Below are positions 50,301 through 59,843 of a stretch of DNA of 64,000 bases, one piece after another (within the stretch, counting starts at the first letter, position 1; each line of letters begins with the position of its first letter). Source of the DNA: CAZAFL01 sp964484465 (lineage in GTDB: Bacteria > Bacteroidota > Ignavibacteria > UBA10030 > SZUA-254); contig CAZAFL010000002.1 in NCBI GenBank assembly GCA_964484465.1, positions 96,183-160,182 on the forward strand, in the 5' to 3' direction. The translations under genes were made by a program, and so were the position numbers. Under the pieces are notes generated by a model. The model did not search any database, was not told the DNA's origin, and saw nothing but the letters and a program-made list of their open reading frames with translations.

Positions 50301-51974
50301 ATGCAAATCCCCTATAAAAAGATTCTTGTTGTACTCTTGATCGGCTCAGCATGTTTCTTCGCGGGGGCGTATTTTCAATCCCAGCCGTCAAAAAATCCCC
50401 TGACTCGGGATATGATAGCGAGTACGGAAAAACTTATCGGTTTGAACTTCACCGATGCCAAACGGGATTCGATGCTCGACGGTCTCAACGACCAGCTTAA
50501 AAACTACGAGAATATAAGAAAGGTTCAGTTACCCAACAGTGTGCCGCCTGCTATCCTGTTCAATCCGATTCCTGCAGGTGCGAAATTCGACACAGTGCGC
50601 AAAGGGTTTGTCATGAGCGAGCTCGCTGGTGTTGATATGCCTTCGAATATTGAGGATCTGGCCTTTTATTCCGTAAGACAGCTTTCCGAATTGATAAGAA
50701 CGCGGAAGGTTACCTCTGTGCAGTTAACAAAAATGTACCTCGACCGGCTGAAGAAATATGGTCCGAAGCTTGAATGTGTTATCACACTGACTGAGGACCT
50801 TGCTCTCAATCAGGCGCGAATAGCTGATGAAGAAATTGCTGCGGGTAAATACCGCGGCCCTCTTCATGGAATCCCTTATGGTGCCAAGGACCTTTTGTCG
50901 ACAAAAGGGATTCGCACGACATGGGGGTCGGTCCCGTTCAAAAACCAAATGTTCGATGAAAACGCGACTGTCATTCAGCGCCTTGAGGATGCGGGTGCTG
51001 TGCTTGTGGCGAAACTCACGATGGGTGAGCTTGCCTGGGGTGATGTCTGGTTCGGCGGCATGACACGCAATCCCTGGAACTATAAGGAAGGTTCGAGCGG
51101 CTCCTCAGCCGGTTCGGCTGCGGCAACATCGGCGGGGCTGGTCGGTTTTTCCATCGGGACGGAAACCTGGGGGTCGATCGTCTCTCCATCGACAAGATGC
51201 GGGACAACGGGCTTGCGGCCAACGTATGGCCGGGTGAGCAGGAAAGGAGCCATGGCGTTAAGTTGGTCGATGGACCACATCGGGCCAATTTGCCGCACCG
51301 TAGAGGATTGCGCGATCGTCTTCAACGCCATTTATGGTCCGGACGGACATGATCAGACCCTGTACGATTTTCCATTCAATTATGACCCTCACATAAAATT
51401 ATCCGATCTCAGAATTGGCTATCTCAGGAATGATTTTGATAGTGTGAAGCAAAACAGAGCTAACAACGATGCAACCTTTGAAACACTCCGGTCATTGGGG
51501 GTCAAGCTAATACCAATTGAGCTTCCGAAATATCCGATGAGCGATATTGCAATTATCCTCAGCGCTGAAGCAGGCGCGGCATTTGATGACTTGACGCGAA
51601 ACGGTAAGGATGATATGCTCGTTCGACAAATCAAAGACGCCTGGCCGAATGTCTTCCGTTGTTCAAGGTTTATCCCCGCGGTTGAATATATTCAGGCAAA
51701 CAGGATTCGTTATCTGGTTATTCAGGATATGCAAAAGATGCTTAATGATGTGGACGTTTATCTTGCTCCTCCTTTTGAAGGGGACAATCTGTTATTGACG
51801 AACCTGACAGGCCATCCATGTGTGGTTCTACCGAACGGATTTTCAAAGGAAGGTACACCCACAAGCATAACATTTATGGGGAAATTGTTTGATGAAGCGA
51901 CGCTGCTTGCCGTCGCGAAAGCATATCAGGATGCCACGGATTTTCATCTAAAACACCCTAAATTAATAGAATAA
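50301..51974 (+). CDS. Exported amidase-signature family protein
   Basis: 557 residues from ATG 50301 (AGGTG 8 bases upstream); ATG 50286 and GTG 50262 are in frame too. N-terminal membrane/signal segment (IPYKKILVVLLIGSACFFAG), so exported or anchored. After about 130 residues comes the amidase domain with the Ser-cisSer-Lys triad: Lys196 (YGAKDLLSTKG), the Ser-rich GSSGSSAGSAAATSAG (around 268), and the nucleophile in GTETWGSIVSPS. It hydrolyses an amide, but the substrate is unknown; it is not GatA, which is cytosolic and lacks the leader. Confidence 0.87.
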   Translation: MQIPYKKILVVLLIGSACFFAGAYFQSQPSKNPLTRDMIASTEKLIGLNFTDAKRDSMLDGLNDQLKNYENIRKVQLPNSVPPAILFNPIPAGAKFDTVRKGFVMSELAGVDMPSNIEDLAFYSVRQLSELIRTRKVTSVQLTKMYLDRLKKYGPKLECVITLTEDLALNQARIADEEIAAGKYRGPLHGIPYGAKDLLSTKGIRTTWGSVPFKNQMFDENATVIQRLEDAGAVLVAKLTMGELAWGDVWFGGMTRNPWNYKEGSSGSSAGSAAATSAGLVGFSIGTETWGSIVSPSTRCGTTGLRPTYGRVSRKGAMALSWSMDHIGPICRTVEDCAIVFNAIYGPDGHDQTLYDFPFNYDPHIKLSDLRIGYLRNDFDSVKQNRANNDATFETLRSLGVKLIPIELPKYPMSDIAIILSAEAGAAFDDLTRNGKDDMLVRQIKDAWPNVFRCSRFIPAVEYIQANRIRYLVIQDMQKMLNDVDVYLAPPFEGDNLLLTNLTGHPCVVLPNGFSKEGTPTSITFMGKLFDEATLLAVAKAYQDATDFHLKHPKLIE

Positions 51975-51994
51975 TTGGGTTTTCTCGTTTCAGA

Positions 51995-52024
51995 TTTGGA
52001 CTTATTCCTGAAATTTGTTAGAAT
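51995..52024 (+). promoter_or_regulatory. Promoter for the APC permease-era operon
   Basis: TTTG (51995-51998), 20 bases, TAGAAT (52019-52024). Leader about 45 bases. Confidence 0.62.
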
Positions 52025-52075
52025 GTTTCCTTAAATAATCAAGGAAATAGGTTCCTGGATGGTTAAATAAGAAGT

Positions 52076-54133
52076 ATGGAAATTAAACAAGAAGAAGTCC
52101 CAAGTGAAGATCCACCGCATGCTGAAGAAAACGACGCAACGATTTCATCCCGGGTAAAACGCGCTATCCTGGGGGCTCCCCGCAACATCAAAGACCCTCA
52201 TGTTTTTCATCATATTTCCCTCATTGCTTTTTTAGCTTGGGTCGGACTTGGTGCCGACGGGCTTTCATCGTCTGCCTATGGACCCGATGAAGCGTTCAGG
52301 GCTTTAGGAGAGCATACCTACCTTGCTGTCGGCTTGATGCTTGCAACCGCAGTTACGATTTTTGTTATCTCCTATGCTTATTCACGGATAATTGAACATT
52401 TTCCGTATGGCGGAGGCGGGTATGTCGTTGCGAGCAAGCTGCTCGGTCCCAGATACGGAGTGGTATCCGGGTCGGCATTATTAGTCGACTACGTTTTTAC
52501 CATATCTGTGTCAATTGCAAGCGCCGCAGACCAAATCTTCAGTTTTCTTCCCCCGCACTACAGTCAGTATAAGCTTATTACAGTTACATTGAGTATTGTT
52601 GCGCTGATGGTGCTTAACCTGCGGGGCGTTAAGGAATCAGTGACGACCCTCATGCCCGTGTTCCTGCTCTTCATTGTTACTCATGCTGTTCTTATTTTTG
52701 GCGGTATAATTTTTCATGCGTTCGAAGCTCCACGCGTAGTAGGTGAAGTACAACAAGGTTTTCATACCGGCTTGGGAGCGCTGGGAATCGCCGGGTTGTT
52801 TGCAATCTTCATTCGGTCATACACACATGGCGCCGGAACATACACAGGTATTGAAGCTGTCTCAAATGGTATCCAGATTATGCGTGAACCGAAAGTTGAG
52901 ACTGCTCAGCGGACGATGCTTTATATGGCAATCTCGCTTGCAATAACCGCGGGCGGTATTTTGCTTTGCTACCTGCTGTACCATGTAACAGCGGAAGCGG
53001 GAAAAACTATGAACGCATCCTTATTGGAGAGATTTGCGGGGGCGTGGAGCATCAGTGGTTTTCCTGTGGGGAAGATTTTTGTAGTGGTTGCACTTGCTGC
53101 AGAAGCGGCGCTGCTCTTTGTTGCCGCTCAGGCAGGATTCATTGACGGACCAAGAGTGATGTCCAATATGGCGATTGATTCGTGGCTGCCTCACCGTTTC
53201 AGCTCTCTCTCGGACAGGCTTACGATGCAAAATGGTGTTGTGCTGATTTCGAGCGCGGCAATCCTGACGCTGTTTCTCACCCACGGCGATACGAGCACGC
53301 TGGTACTGATGTACTCTATCAACGTGTTTTTGACTTTTTCTCTATCTGAGAGTGGAATGGTCAGGTACTGGTTTCAGAATCGGAAAAAGTTTCCTGATTG
53401 GTCACGTAAAATCAGTATCCACGTCGTGGGCTTGATCCTTTGCGTCTCGATTCTCGCCGCAAATCTCATCGAGAAGTTTACCGAGGGAGGGTGGATTACG
53501 TTGCTCATAACGGGGATACTCATCGGCCTGTGTATCGTCATAAAGCGCAGGTATCAGGCGGTATTGTCTCATCTTTCCCGGTTGGATGAAATTCTGGATA
53601 ATATTCCGACGCTGACAACGAACGAACCGCCGCCAAGACTCAATCCGAAATCGCCGACCGCGGCGTTACTGGTAAGCTCGTTTGGAGGGCTAGGTATTCA
53701 TACATTCCTTTCGGTGCAGAGACTCTTTCCGAATTACTTCAAGAATTTTATTTTTGTGTCGGTCAACGTTATCGATGCGGGAAACTTAAAAGGCGCTGCC
53801 GACCTTGATAACAGTGTTGAACAGACGCAGCAATCGCTGCAACGGTATGTCGACCTCGCACAGAAGCTGGGGTTTGCGGCTGATTACCGGACGAGCGCCG
53901 GCACGGAAGTTCTTGCAGAAGCTGAAAAGCTCTGCCTGCAGATCGTCAAGGAATATCCACACACGATTTTCTTTGCCGGAAAACTAGTATTTGAACGGGA
54001 GCATTGGTACCAACGCCTGCTTCATAATGAAACAGCTGTTCAATTTCAGCGTCGCATTCAGTTTGCAGGACTTAATTCCATGGTTCTGCCGATTCGTGTA
54101 TTCGCAGAAAACAAGTCGAACCAGACGGCATAG
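52076..54133 (+). CDS. APC-superfamily permease, KimA (potassium importer)-like
   Basis: 685 residues with about 12 transmembrane helices (45-490) and a cytosolic C-terminal domain (about 500-680). The first helix region WVGLGADGLSSSAYGPDEAF and HFPYGGGGYVVASKLLGPRY match KimA/YdaO-type permeases (DALSSVAYG, PQGGGAYIVSKENLG), high-affinity K+ uptake systems controlled by c-di-AMP in Bacillus. Amino-acid transport by a relative remains possible. Era follows 6 bases after the stop. Confidence 0.83.
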   Translation: MEIKQEEVPSEDPPHAEENDATISSRVKRAILGAPRNIKDPHVFHHISLIAFLAWVGLGADGLSSSAYGPDEAFRALGEHTYLAVGLMLATAVTIFVISYAYSRIIEHFPYGGGGYVVASKLLGPRYGVVSGSALLVDYVFTISVSIASAADQIFSFLPPHYSQYKLITVTLSIVALMVLNLRGVKESVTTLMPVFLLFIVTHAVLIFGGIIFHAFEAPRVVGEVQQGFHTGLGALGIAGLFAIFIRSYTHGAGTYTGIEAVSNGIQIMREPKVETAQRTMLYMAISLAITAGGILLCYLLYHVTAEAGKTMNASLLERFAGAWSISGFPVGKIFVVVALAAEAALLFVAAQAGFIDGPRVMSNMAIDSWLPHRFSSLSDRLTMQNGVVLISSAAILTLFLTHGDTSTLVLMYSINVFLTFSLSESGMVRYWFQNRKKFPDWSRKISIHVVGLILCVSILAANLIEKFTEGGWITLLITGILIGLCIVIKRRYQAVLSHLSRLDEILDNIPTLTTNEPPPRLNPKSPTAALLVSSFGGLGIHTFLSVQRLFPNYFKNFIFVSVNVIDAGNLKGAADLDNSVEQTQQSLQRYVDLAQKLGFAADYRTSAGTEVLAEAEKLCLQIVKEYPHTIFFAGKLVFEREHWYQRLLHNETAVQFQRRIQFAGLNSMVLPIRVFAENKSNQTA

Positions 54134-54139
54134 TTGGAT

Positions 54140-55057
54140 ATGAAACCGGAAGAAGGCAAGAAAAACGCCTTCCGCGCAGGCTATGTTGCAATCATCGGTA
54201 ATCCCAATGTCGGCAAATCGACCCTGATGAATGTCCTCGTCGGACAAAAGCTTTCCATTGTCACCAGCAAACCGCAGACCACCCGCCACAAAATTCTCGG
54301 TATCTGCTCGGCGAAAAATTATCAGGTTATTTTTCTCGATACTCCCGGTTTACTGAAACCGAAATATTTACTCCAGGAATCTATGATGAAGTTCGCTCAT
54401 TCAGCTGTTGTTGACGCGGATCTTGTAATTTTTATGGTAGATGCGAACTATCCACACCCTGAGTCCGGAATTGAATCGGATATCGCGTTTCAAATTCTTG
54501 CAGGAATAAAAAAGGACGTCTATTTGGTCGTCAACAAAATAGATTTAGTGAAGAAAGCCGACCTCATCCCCATCATCGCTCTCTACAATGAAAAGTATCC
54601 ATTCAAAGAAACTTTTCCCATATCCGCACTGAATCGTTCAGGAACGGATGAGCTGCTGAAATGCATCGTTGAGGGGCTTCCGGAGCACCCGCCGTATTAT
54701 CCCGGAGAAAGCGTGAGCGAACATTCGGAGCGGTTTTTCGTGGCGGAAATCATCAGAGAAAAAATATTCGAAAAATTCAGAGATGAAGTTCCATACTCAA
54801 CGACGGTCGATATCGTTGAGTTTAAGGAACAGGAGGGAAGAAAAGACTATATTGAAGCAGAAATATACGTTGAACGCGATTCTCAAAAGGGAATGTTAAT
54901 CGGTAAACAGGGAAAGGCACTCAAAGAAATCGGGGAACTGGCACGTAAAGACATCGAACTGTTTTTGGACCGGCCGATTTTTCTTGAACTTCACGTCAAG
55001 GTAAGGGCAAAATGGAGAGAAAAGGAGGCGTGGCTCAGGAGGCTTGGATATAGATAA
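54140..55057 (+). CDS. era: Ribosome-maturation GTPase Era
   Basis: 305 residues. G1 GNPNVGKST, G2/switch KPQTTRHKILGI, G3 DTPGL, G4 NKID, then a C-terminal KH domain (about 215-300; YVERDSQKGMLIGKQGKALK, with the GxxG loop) that binds the 3' end of 16S rRNA. The start is ATG 54140; a TTG at 54134 is also in frame. Probably co-transcribed with the permease. Confidence 0.96.
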   Translation: MKPEEGKKNAFRAGYVAIIGNPNVGKSTLMNVLVGQKLSIVTSKPQTTRHKILGICSAKNYQVIFLDTPGLLKPKYLLQESMMKFAHSAVVDADLVIFMVDANYPHPESGIESDIAFQILAGIKKDVYLVVNKIDLVKKADLIPIIALYNEKYPFKETFPISALNRSGTDELLKCIVEGLPEHPPYYPGESVSEHSERFFVAEIIREKIFEKFRDEVPYSTTVDIVEFKEQEGRKDYIEAEIYVERDSQKGMLIGKQGKALKEIGELARKDIELFLDRPIFLELHVKVRAKWREKEAWLRRLGYR

Positions 55058-55175
55058 ATTTGGAAGTATCGTGTAAAGCCGCTACATTTTGATTAATGAT
55101 TATTGGTGGGGCTCGTCCATTCTTCATCAATATGATGACAGAGAGAACATTTTCACATGAATTTCTTAACGATCG

Positions 55176-56441
55176 ATGCCGGATATCCGTCCGTTTAAAG
55201 GAATACTCTACAACTCAAAAAAAAATTTCATACCTGATGTAGTTGCTCCGCCGTATGATGTCATTTCCCCTGAGCAACAGGCTCAACTATACGATAAGAA
55301 TCCGTATAACATTGTACGTCTGATTCTCGGTCGTGAGCAGAATCGCTATATCTCCGCTGCACAGTATTTCACGACCTGGGTGAATGAAAAAATCCTTCTC
55401 CAGGATGAAGAACCGTCCATCTATGTTCTTGCACAAACGTTTCATCACGGAGGGAAAGAAATACGCCGATCCGGTTTTGTCGCCGCGTGCCGCCTGGAGG
55501 AATTTGGCAAAGGTTCGGTTTTCCCGCATGAGAAAACATATCCGGGCCCGAAAGCGGACAGGCTTCAGCTATTCGAGTCGACAAATGCAATGTTCAGTCA
55601 GATTTTCGGACTCTATGCCGACCCGAATCATCGTCTTGATAAATTCATTCAGATCAACGACCCTCCCGACGTCGAAGTAGAATTTGATGGCGTCCAAAAT
55701 CAGCTTTGGCGACTGGGCGATCCGATTGCTGTCGCGTCTATTCAGGAGTTCATAAAAAATGAGAAGATCTTTGTTGCAGATGGTCATCATCGGTATGAAA
55801 CAGCGCTGCATTACCGAGACGCGAAACGACTGAACAATCCGGATCATAACGGGCGTGAACCGTATAATTTTGTCCCGATGTTCCTGACAAATATGCTCGA
55901 TGCCGGGCTGCTCATTCTGCCGACGCACCGGCTTCTTCACGACCTGAAAGGATTCGAACCTGTCGCCTTTCTTAACGACCTCAAACAATACTTTCACACG
56001 GCTGCTCAAACATCTGAAGAAGAGTTGTTGCAAAATTTAGAGAAGAAGCAATCACAATCGTTCGGCCTTGTCTTTTCACAAAATCCCTCATTTGTATTGA
56101 TATGGTTGAAGAAGGAGAGCATGTTGAATATCAAAGAGGTTGCAAAGACGGTGTTACAACTGGATGTCGAATTACTCCATTCGTTCGTGTTGAAACATAT
56201 TCTTCATCTTTCCGATGATTCGCAGCAGGCAAAACTCCATCTGGGGTATGAGCACGATGCGATGAAGGCAATTCACTCCGTGCGCCGTGGCGAGGCGCAG
56301 ATGGCGTTTCTGATGAACCCCACGCGTATCGAACAGGTTCGCGCAATAGCATTGTCGGGCGATAGTATGCCTCAGAAATCGACATTCTTCTATCCCAAAC
56401 TTCTGTCGGGATTGGTCATGTACTCATTTGTCAGTGGATAG
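55176..56441 (+). CDS. DUF1015 family protein
   Basis: 421 residues. IRPFKGILYN near the start, PDVVAPPYDVISPEQQAQLY, FVADGHHRYETALHYRD (residues about 200-216) and PTHRLLHDL are the diagnostic DUF1015 blocks (ParB/SerK-fold-related proteins, some annotated as DhaKLM-like regulators). The DGHHR motif is shared with ADP-dependent serine kinase SerK-type folds, so phosphotransfer is conceivable, but the function is unproven. EamA follows after 6 bases. Confidence 0.87.
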   Translation: MPDIRPFKGILYNSKKNFIPDVVAPPYDVISPEQQAQLYDKNPYNIVRLILGREQNRYISAAQYFTTWVNEKILLQDEEPSIYVLAQTFHHGGKEIRRSGFVAACRLEEFGKGSVFPHEKTYPGPKADRLQLFESTNAMFSQIFGLYADPNHRLDKFIQINDPPDVEVEFDGVQNQLWRLGDPIAVASIQEFIKNEKIFVADGHHRYETALHYRDAKRLNNPDHNGREPYNFVPMFLTNMLDAGLLILPTHRLLHDLKGFEPVAFLNDLKQYFHTAAQTSEEELLQNLEKKQSQSFGLVFSQNPSFVLIWLKKESMLNIKEVAKTVLQLDVELLHSFVLKHILHLSDDSQQAKLHLGYEHDAMKAIHSVRRGEAQMAFLMNPTRIEQVRAIALSGDSMPQKSTFFYPKLLSGLVMYSFVSG

Positions 56442-56447
56442 CGGCAC

Positions 56448-57359
56448 ATGAAATCCGAATCCGTTTTCATCGCAGCTGGATTTTCATTAATCTCCATTCT
56501 CTGGGGATCTACCTGGTTGGTGATTAAGATTGGACTTGAAAGTGTCTCTCCATTTTTCGGAGTAGCGATTCGTTTCACGATTGCTCTTGTGATTCTGATT
56601 CTCATCATGGTTATACGCAAAGAACGTCTGCCGGCCGACCGGAGTTCTGTAAAAATATATCTGACACTGGGTTTTCTTTCATTCAGCTTGCCGTATGCAA
56701 TGGTTTACTGGGCGGAGCAATATATTCCGTCGGGTCTCACATCTATTCTCTTCGCAATCTATCCTTTTATCGTAGCGATAATGTCGCATTTTGTCCTGTC
56801 GGCGGAACGATTGACGTTATATAAGATCATCGGAATTGTGCTCGGGTTCGGAGGTATACTCATTATTTTTTGGGAGGATATTCACATTCAAGGTGTGAGT
56901 ACCTTAGCGATGGGGGTGGTGCTGCTTAGTACGGTATTCCAGGGTATTTCACTCGTGACAGTAAAAAAAATCGGGAAACACCTCAGCCCCGCCGCCCTGA
57001 ATGTGGGAGGAATGCTGGTCGGTATATTCGTTGCCTACGCGATTGCCTTTGCATTTGAAGATTTTTCAGCCCTCCGGTTTGATGCCAAAGGCGTTGGTTC
57101 CATTCTCTATCTCGGAACATTTGGAACTGTGGCAACATTTATGATATATTATTGGTTACTAAAGAGAATCGAAGCTGTTTATCTGTCGCTGGTCTCATTC
57201 GTATATCCGGTTATTGCGGTAATTCTTGGAGCCGTGATCCTTCACGAAGCCCTCGAACCACAGATATTTACCGGAGCCGGCTTTGTGCTTGCGGGAATTC
57301 TGGTTGCCAATGGCAAGGACCTTCGTGCAGCTATTTCCTCAAAGAAAATTAAGGGATGA
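56448..57359 (+). CDS. EamA-family drug/metabolite transporter
   Basis: 303 residues with ten predicted transmembrane helices in two EamA repeats (about 8-140 and 152-292). Signatures: ILWGSTWLVIKIGLE in helix 1, YWAEQYIPSGLTSILFAIYP in the first repeat, and LKRIEAVYLSLVSFVYPVIA in the second. Exporter of small metabolites; substrate unknown. It starts 6 bases after the DUF1015 stop, so one operon. Confidence 0.9.
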   Translation: MKSESVFIAAGFSLISILWGSTWLVIKIGLESVSPFFGVAIRFTIALVILILIMVIRKERLPADRSSVKIYLTLGFLSFSLPYAMVYWAEQYIPSGLTSILFAIYPFIVAIMSHFVLSAERLTLYKIIGIVLGFGGILIIFWEDIHIQGVSTLAMGVVLLSTVFQGISLVTVKKIGKHLSPAALNVGGMLVGIFVAYAIAFAFEDFSALRFDAKGVGSILYLGTFGTVATFMIYYWLLKRIEAVYLSLVSFVYPVIAVILGAVILHEALEPQIFTGAGFVLAGILVANGKDLRAAISSKKIKG

Positions 57360-57384
57360 TTGCATCCGATAACGAGGCAGAGGA

Positions 57385-59394
57385 ATGAGGCTTTGCATAC
57401 ATACCATGGTGGTTGCCCTGCTGCTTTTAGCATACAAAGCAGGTGCAAACGCTCAACATGCCGCTTCTTCCGCCAGGTTCACCGAAGGTAAGCTTTCTTT
57501 GCCAGCTTTAAGAACAAATTCACTCTTATCGCCGGCGCAGAAATCGTTTGATGTTCTGCATTATAACCTCTCAGCTTCTCTCACGATGACGGACGCCGGC
57601 TTCCAGGGAACGATGATTATCACCGCTCTCATCACGCAACAGACCGATTCACTCTGGTTTCATTCGCTGGGATTGATTATAAATTCACTTAAAGTCAACG
57701 ATAGTGGCGCGACAGTGGTAATGTACCCCGCGAGTGAAACGTTTACAGTTCAATTGCCGAGAACGTATGCGCCATCCGAAACGGTGACTGTACGTATCGA
57801 TTATATTCGGGATGTATCGTTCGCGCGGGTCGTCGAGCGTCAGGGATATTACTGGTATCCGAAAGGTTATAATGCAAATGTGCTGGAAAACATCGGTTAC
57901 ACGATGTCTGAACCCTTCGACGCTCATCTCTGGATGCCATGTTTTGACGACCCAACGGATAAAGCGACTTGTGAAATAAGAGTAACGGTCCCCAACGGAT
58001 ATCTTGCCGCATCAAATGGACTGCTCATGAGCACCGTAAGTGGTGACAGTACGACTTCGTTTTCCTGGAAAGAAGACACGCCGATTGCAACATATCTGAT
58101 GTGCATCACGGCGTCGAAGTACTCCACGTTTTCCCATTACTATCATAAAGTGACAAACCATTCAGACAGCATTGAAGTAAAATATTTTTGCTGGCAGGCT
58201 GACTCTGCAGGATTACAATTTAATGCCGTTCAAGCATTTTCTAAAGTGACGGAAATGATGAGAGTTTTTTCGACCATCTATGGCGAATATCCGTTCGAAA
58301 AATACGGCATGGCGGTGGTCTATCCCTTTTTTTATGGTGGAATGGAACACCAGACGATGACAACAATTCACCGCGCCTGGTTGAGCGTTGCCGGTTACCC
58401 GAGCTATGAAGATCCTATCGCTCATGAACTTTCCCATCATTGGTGGGGCGATATGGTCACGTGTGAGACGTTTAAGGATGTTTGGCTGAATGAGGGCTTC
58501 GCAACATATTCGGAAGCTCTCTGGCGCGAACAGGAATATGGTCAGGCAAGCATCGATGCGTTTATGAACACTTCTATATTCTTTGACTTCACCTGGCATC
58601 ATGCGATTTACGACCCCGTCGGTCAGGGCCAACCGTTGTTCGGAAGCGCAGAGTATACCAAAGCCGCGTGGGTATTACATATGCTGCGATATCTCACCGG
58701 AGATTCGTTGTTCTTTGGAGTACTGCACCAGTGGCGCTCGGATCATTTGTTCAATTCGGCAAACACTGCACAATTTAACTCTCTTGTCAATTCCGTCACT
58801 GCCACTGACTACAACTGGTTTTTTAACGAATGGATTTACGGACCCGGCTGGCCAATGTATGCTTACAGGTTGGTATTGAATGACACGACAACGACCTATG
58901 AAGTGCAGATCAGGCAATTGCAGATGTCCTATCCGCTGTTCAAAATGCCGATCGAAGTTAAAGTCTATTCCGGCGGTCATGATTCGGTCTATGTTGTATG
59001 GGATAGTCTGGGCTATCAGGCATTCCCGCTTTCAGCAGTTGTCGACAGTATTTCGTTTGATCCACGCAATCGGGTATTGAAGCAGGTGCAACCGTGGCCA
59101 ACTGCTGTGAATAATGTGAGTTTCACGCCGGAACAGTTCGCGCTGTATTCAAATTATCCAAATCCATTCAACCCATCGACAGTAATAACATACACATTAC
59201 CCGTACGACAGCTTGTCACGTTGAGAGTGTACGATATGTTGGGCCGGGAAGTACGAATGCTCGTGCACGGTATTCAGGATCCGGGAGTTAGGTCAGTTGA
59301 ATTCCACGCCGATGACCTGCCCAGCGGGATTTACTATTACCGGTTGCAGGGTTCAACGAAAACAATCACTAAGAAAATGATATTCATCCGATAA
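57385..59394 (+). CDS. Secreted M1-family zinc metallopeptidase with type IX secretion C-terminal domain
   Basis: 669 residues: signal peptide (1-23, cleaved at NAQ-HA), beta-saddle domain (about 45-235), catalytic domain with HELSHHWWGD-x-WLNEGFATYSE (HExxH-x18-E) and the exopeptidase-site motif GGMEHQTMTT, where most M1 enzymes have GAMEN. The last 80 residues (about 588-669) are a T9SS sorting domain: NYPNPFNPSTVITYTLP, LRVYDMLGREVRMLV and LPSGIYYYRLQ. It should be secreted or surface-attached by the type IX system. Confidence 0.93.
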   Translation: MRLCIHTMVVALLLLAYKAGANAQHAASSARFTEGKLSLPALRTNSLLSPAQKSFDVLHYNLSASLTMTDAGFQGTMIITALITQQTDSLWFHSLGLIINSLKVNDSGATVVMYPASETFTVQLPRTYAPSETVTVRIDYIRDVSFARVVERQGYYWYPKGYNANVLENIGYTMSEPFDAHLWMPCFDDPTDKATCEIRVTVPNGYLAASNGLLMSTVSGDSTTSFSWKEDTPIATYLMCITASKYSTFSHYYHKVTNHSDSIEVKYFCWQADSAGLQFNAVQAFSKVTEMMRVFSTIYGEYPFEKYGMAVVYPFFYGGMEHQTMTTIHRAWLSVAGYPSYEDPIAHELSHHWWGDMVTCETFKDVWLNEGFATYSEALWREQEYGQASIDAFMNTSIFFDFTWHHAIYDPVGQGQPLFGSAEYTKAAWVLHMLRYLTGDSLFFGVLHQWRSDHLFNSANTAQFNSLVNSVTATDYNWFFNEWIYGPGWPMYAYRLVLNDTTTTYEVQIRQLQMSYPLFKMPIEVKVYSGGHDSVYVVWDSLGYQAFPLSAVVDSISFDPRNRVLKQVQPWPTAVNNVSFTPEQFALYSNYPNPFNPSTVITYTLPVRQLVTLRVYDMLGREVRMLVHGIQDPGVRSVEFHADDLPSGIYYYRLQGSTKTITKKMIFIR

Positions 59395-59396
59395 TC

Positions 59397-59804
59397 ATGT
59401 TTAAAAAACTTGCGCATGTAGGTATTGCTGTAAAGAATCTGGAATCTGCATCCAGACGGTTTTCCGAATTGTTGAACGAATCCTCCGTAAAAACAGAAAC
59501 CGTCGCGGAACAAAAAGTACGGCTCGTTTTTTTTCATGTCGGCGATGCTTCTCTGGAATTAACAGAAGCGACATCCTCGGATTCCCCGATTTCAAAATTC
59601 ATAGAAAAACATGGTGAGGGCGTTCATCATCTTTCGTTTGAAGTAGAGGATATCAACGAAGAAATCAGAAGACTAAAGGGAGAAGGATTTCAGCTTATCG
59701 ATGAAAAACCACGTGTAGGTGCGGGAGGATCTCTCATAGTTTTCATTCATCCCAAATCAACGAACGGAGTATTGATTGAGCTTTGCCAGAGCAAAAAATT
59801 CTGA
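59397..59804 (+). CDS. mce: Methylmalonyl-CoA epimerase
   Basis: 135 residues, vicinal-oxygen-chelate fold. KKLAHVGIAVKNLESA opens the first module (metal His7), GVHHLSFEVEDINEEI the second, and GVLIELCQ supplies the last metal ligand (Glu). It interconverts (R)- and (S)-methylmalonyl-CoA in the propionate pathway and works with B12-dependent methylmalonyl-CoA mutase, which is not in view. The start follows the M1 peptidase stop by 2 bases. Confidence 0.92.
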   Translation: MFKKLAHVGIAVKNLESASRRFSELLNESSVKTETVAEQKVRLVFFHVGDASLELTEATSSDSPISKFIEKHGEGVHHLSFEVEDINEEIRRLKGEGFQLIDEKPRVGAGGSLIVFIHPKSTNGVLIELCQSKKF

Positions 59805-59843
59805 GGAAGTTCAATCAATAGTGATTTGCAACTGCTTAGATAG

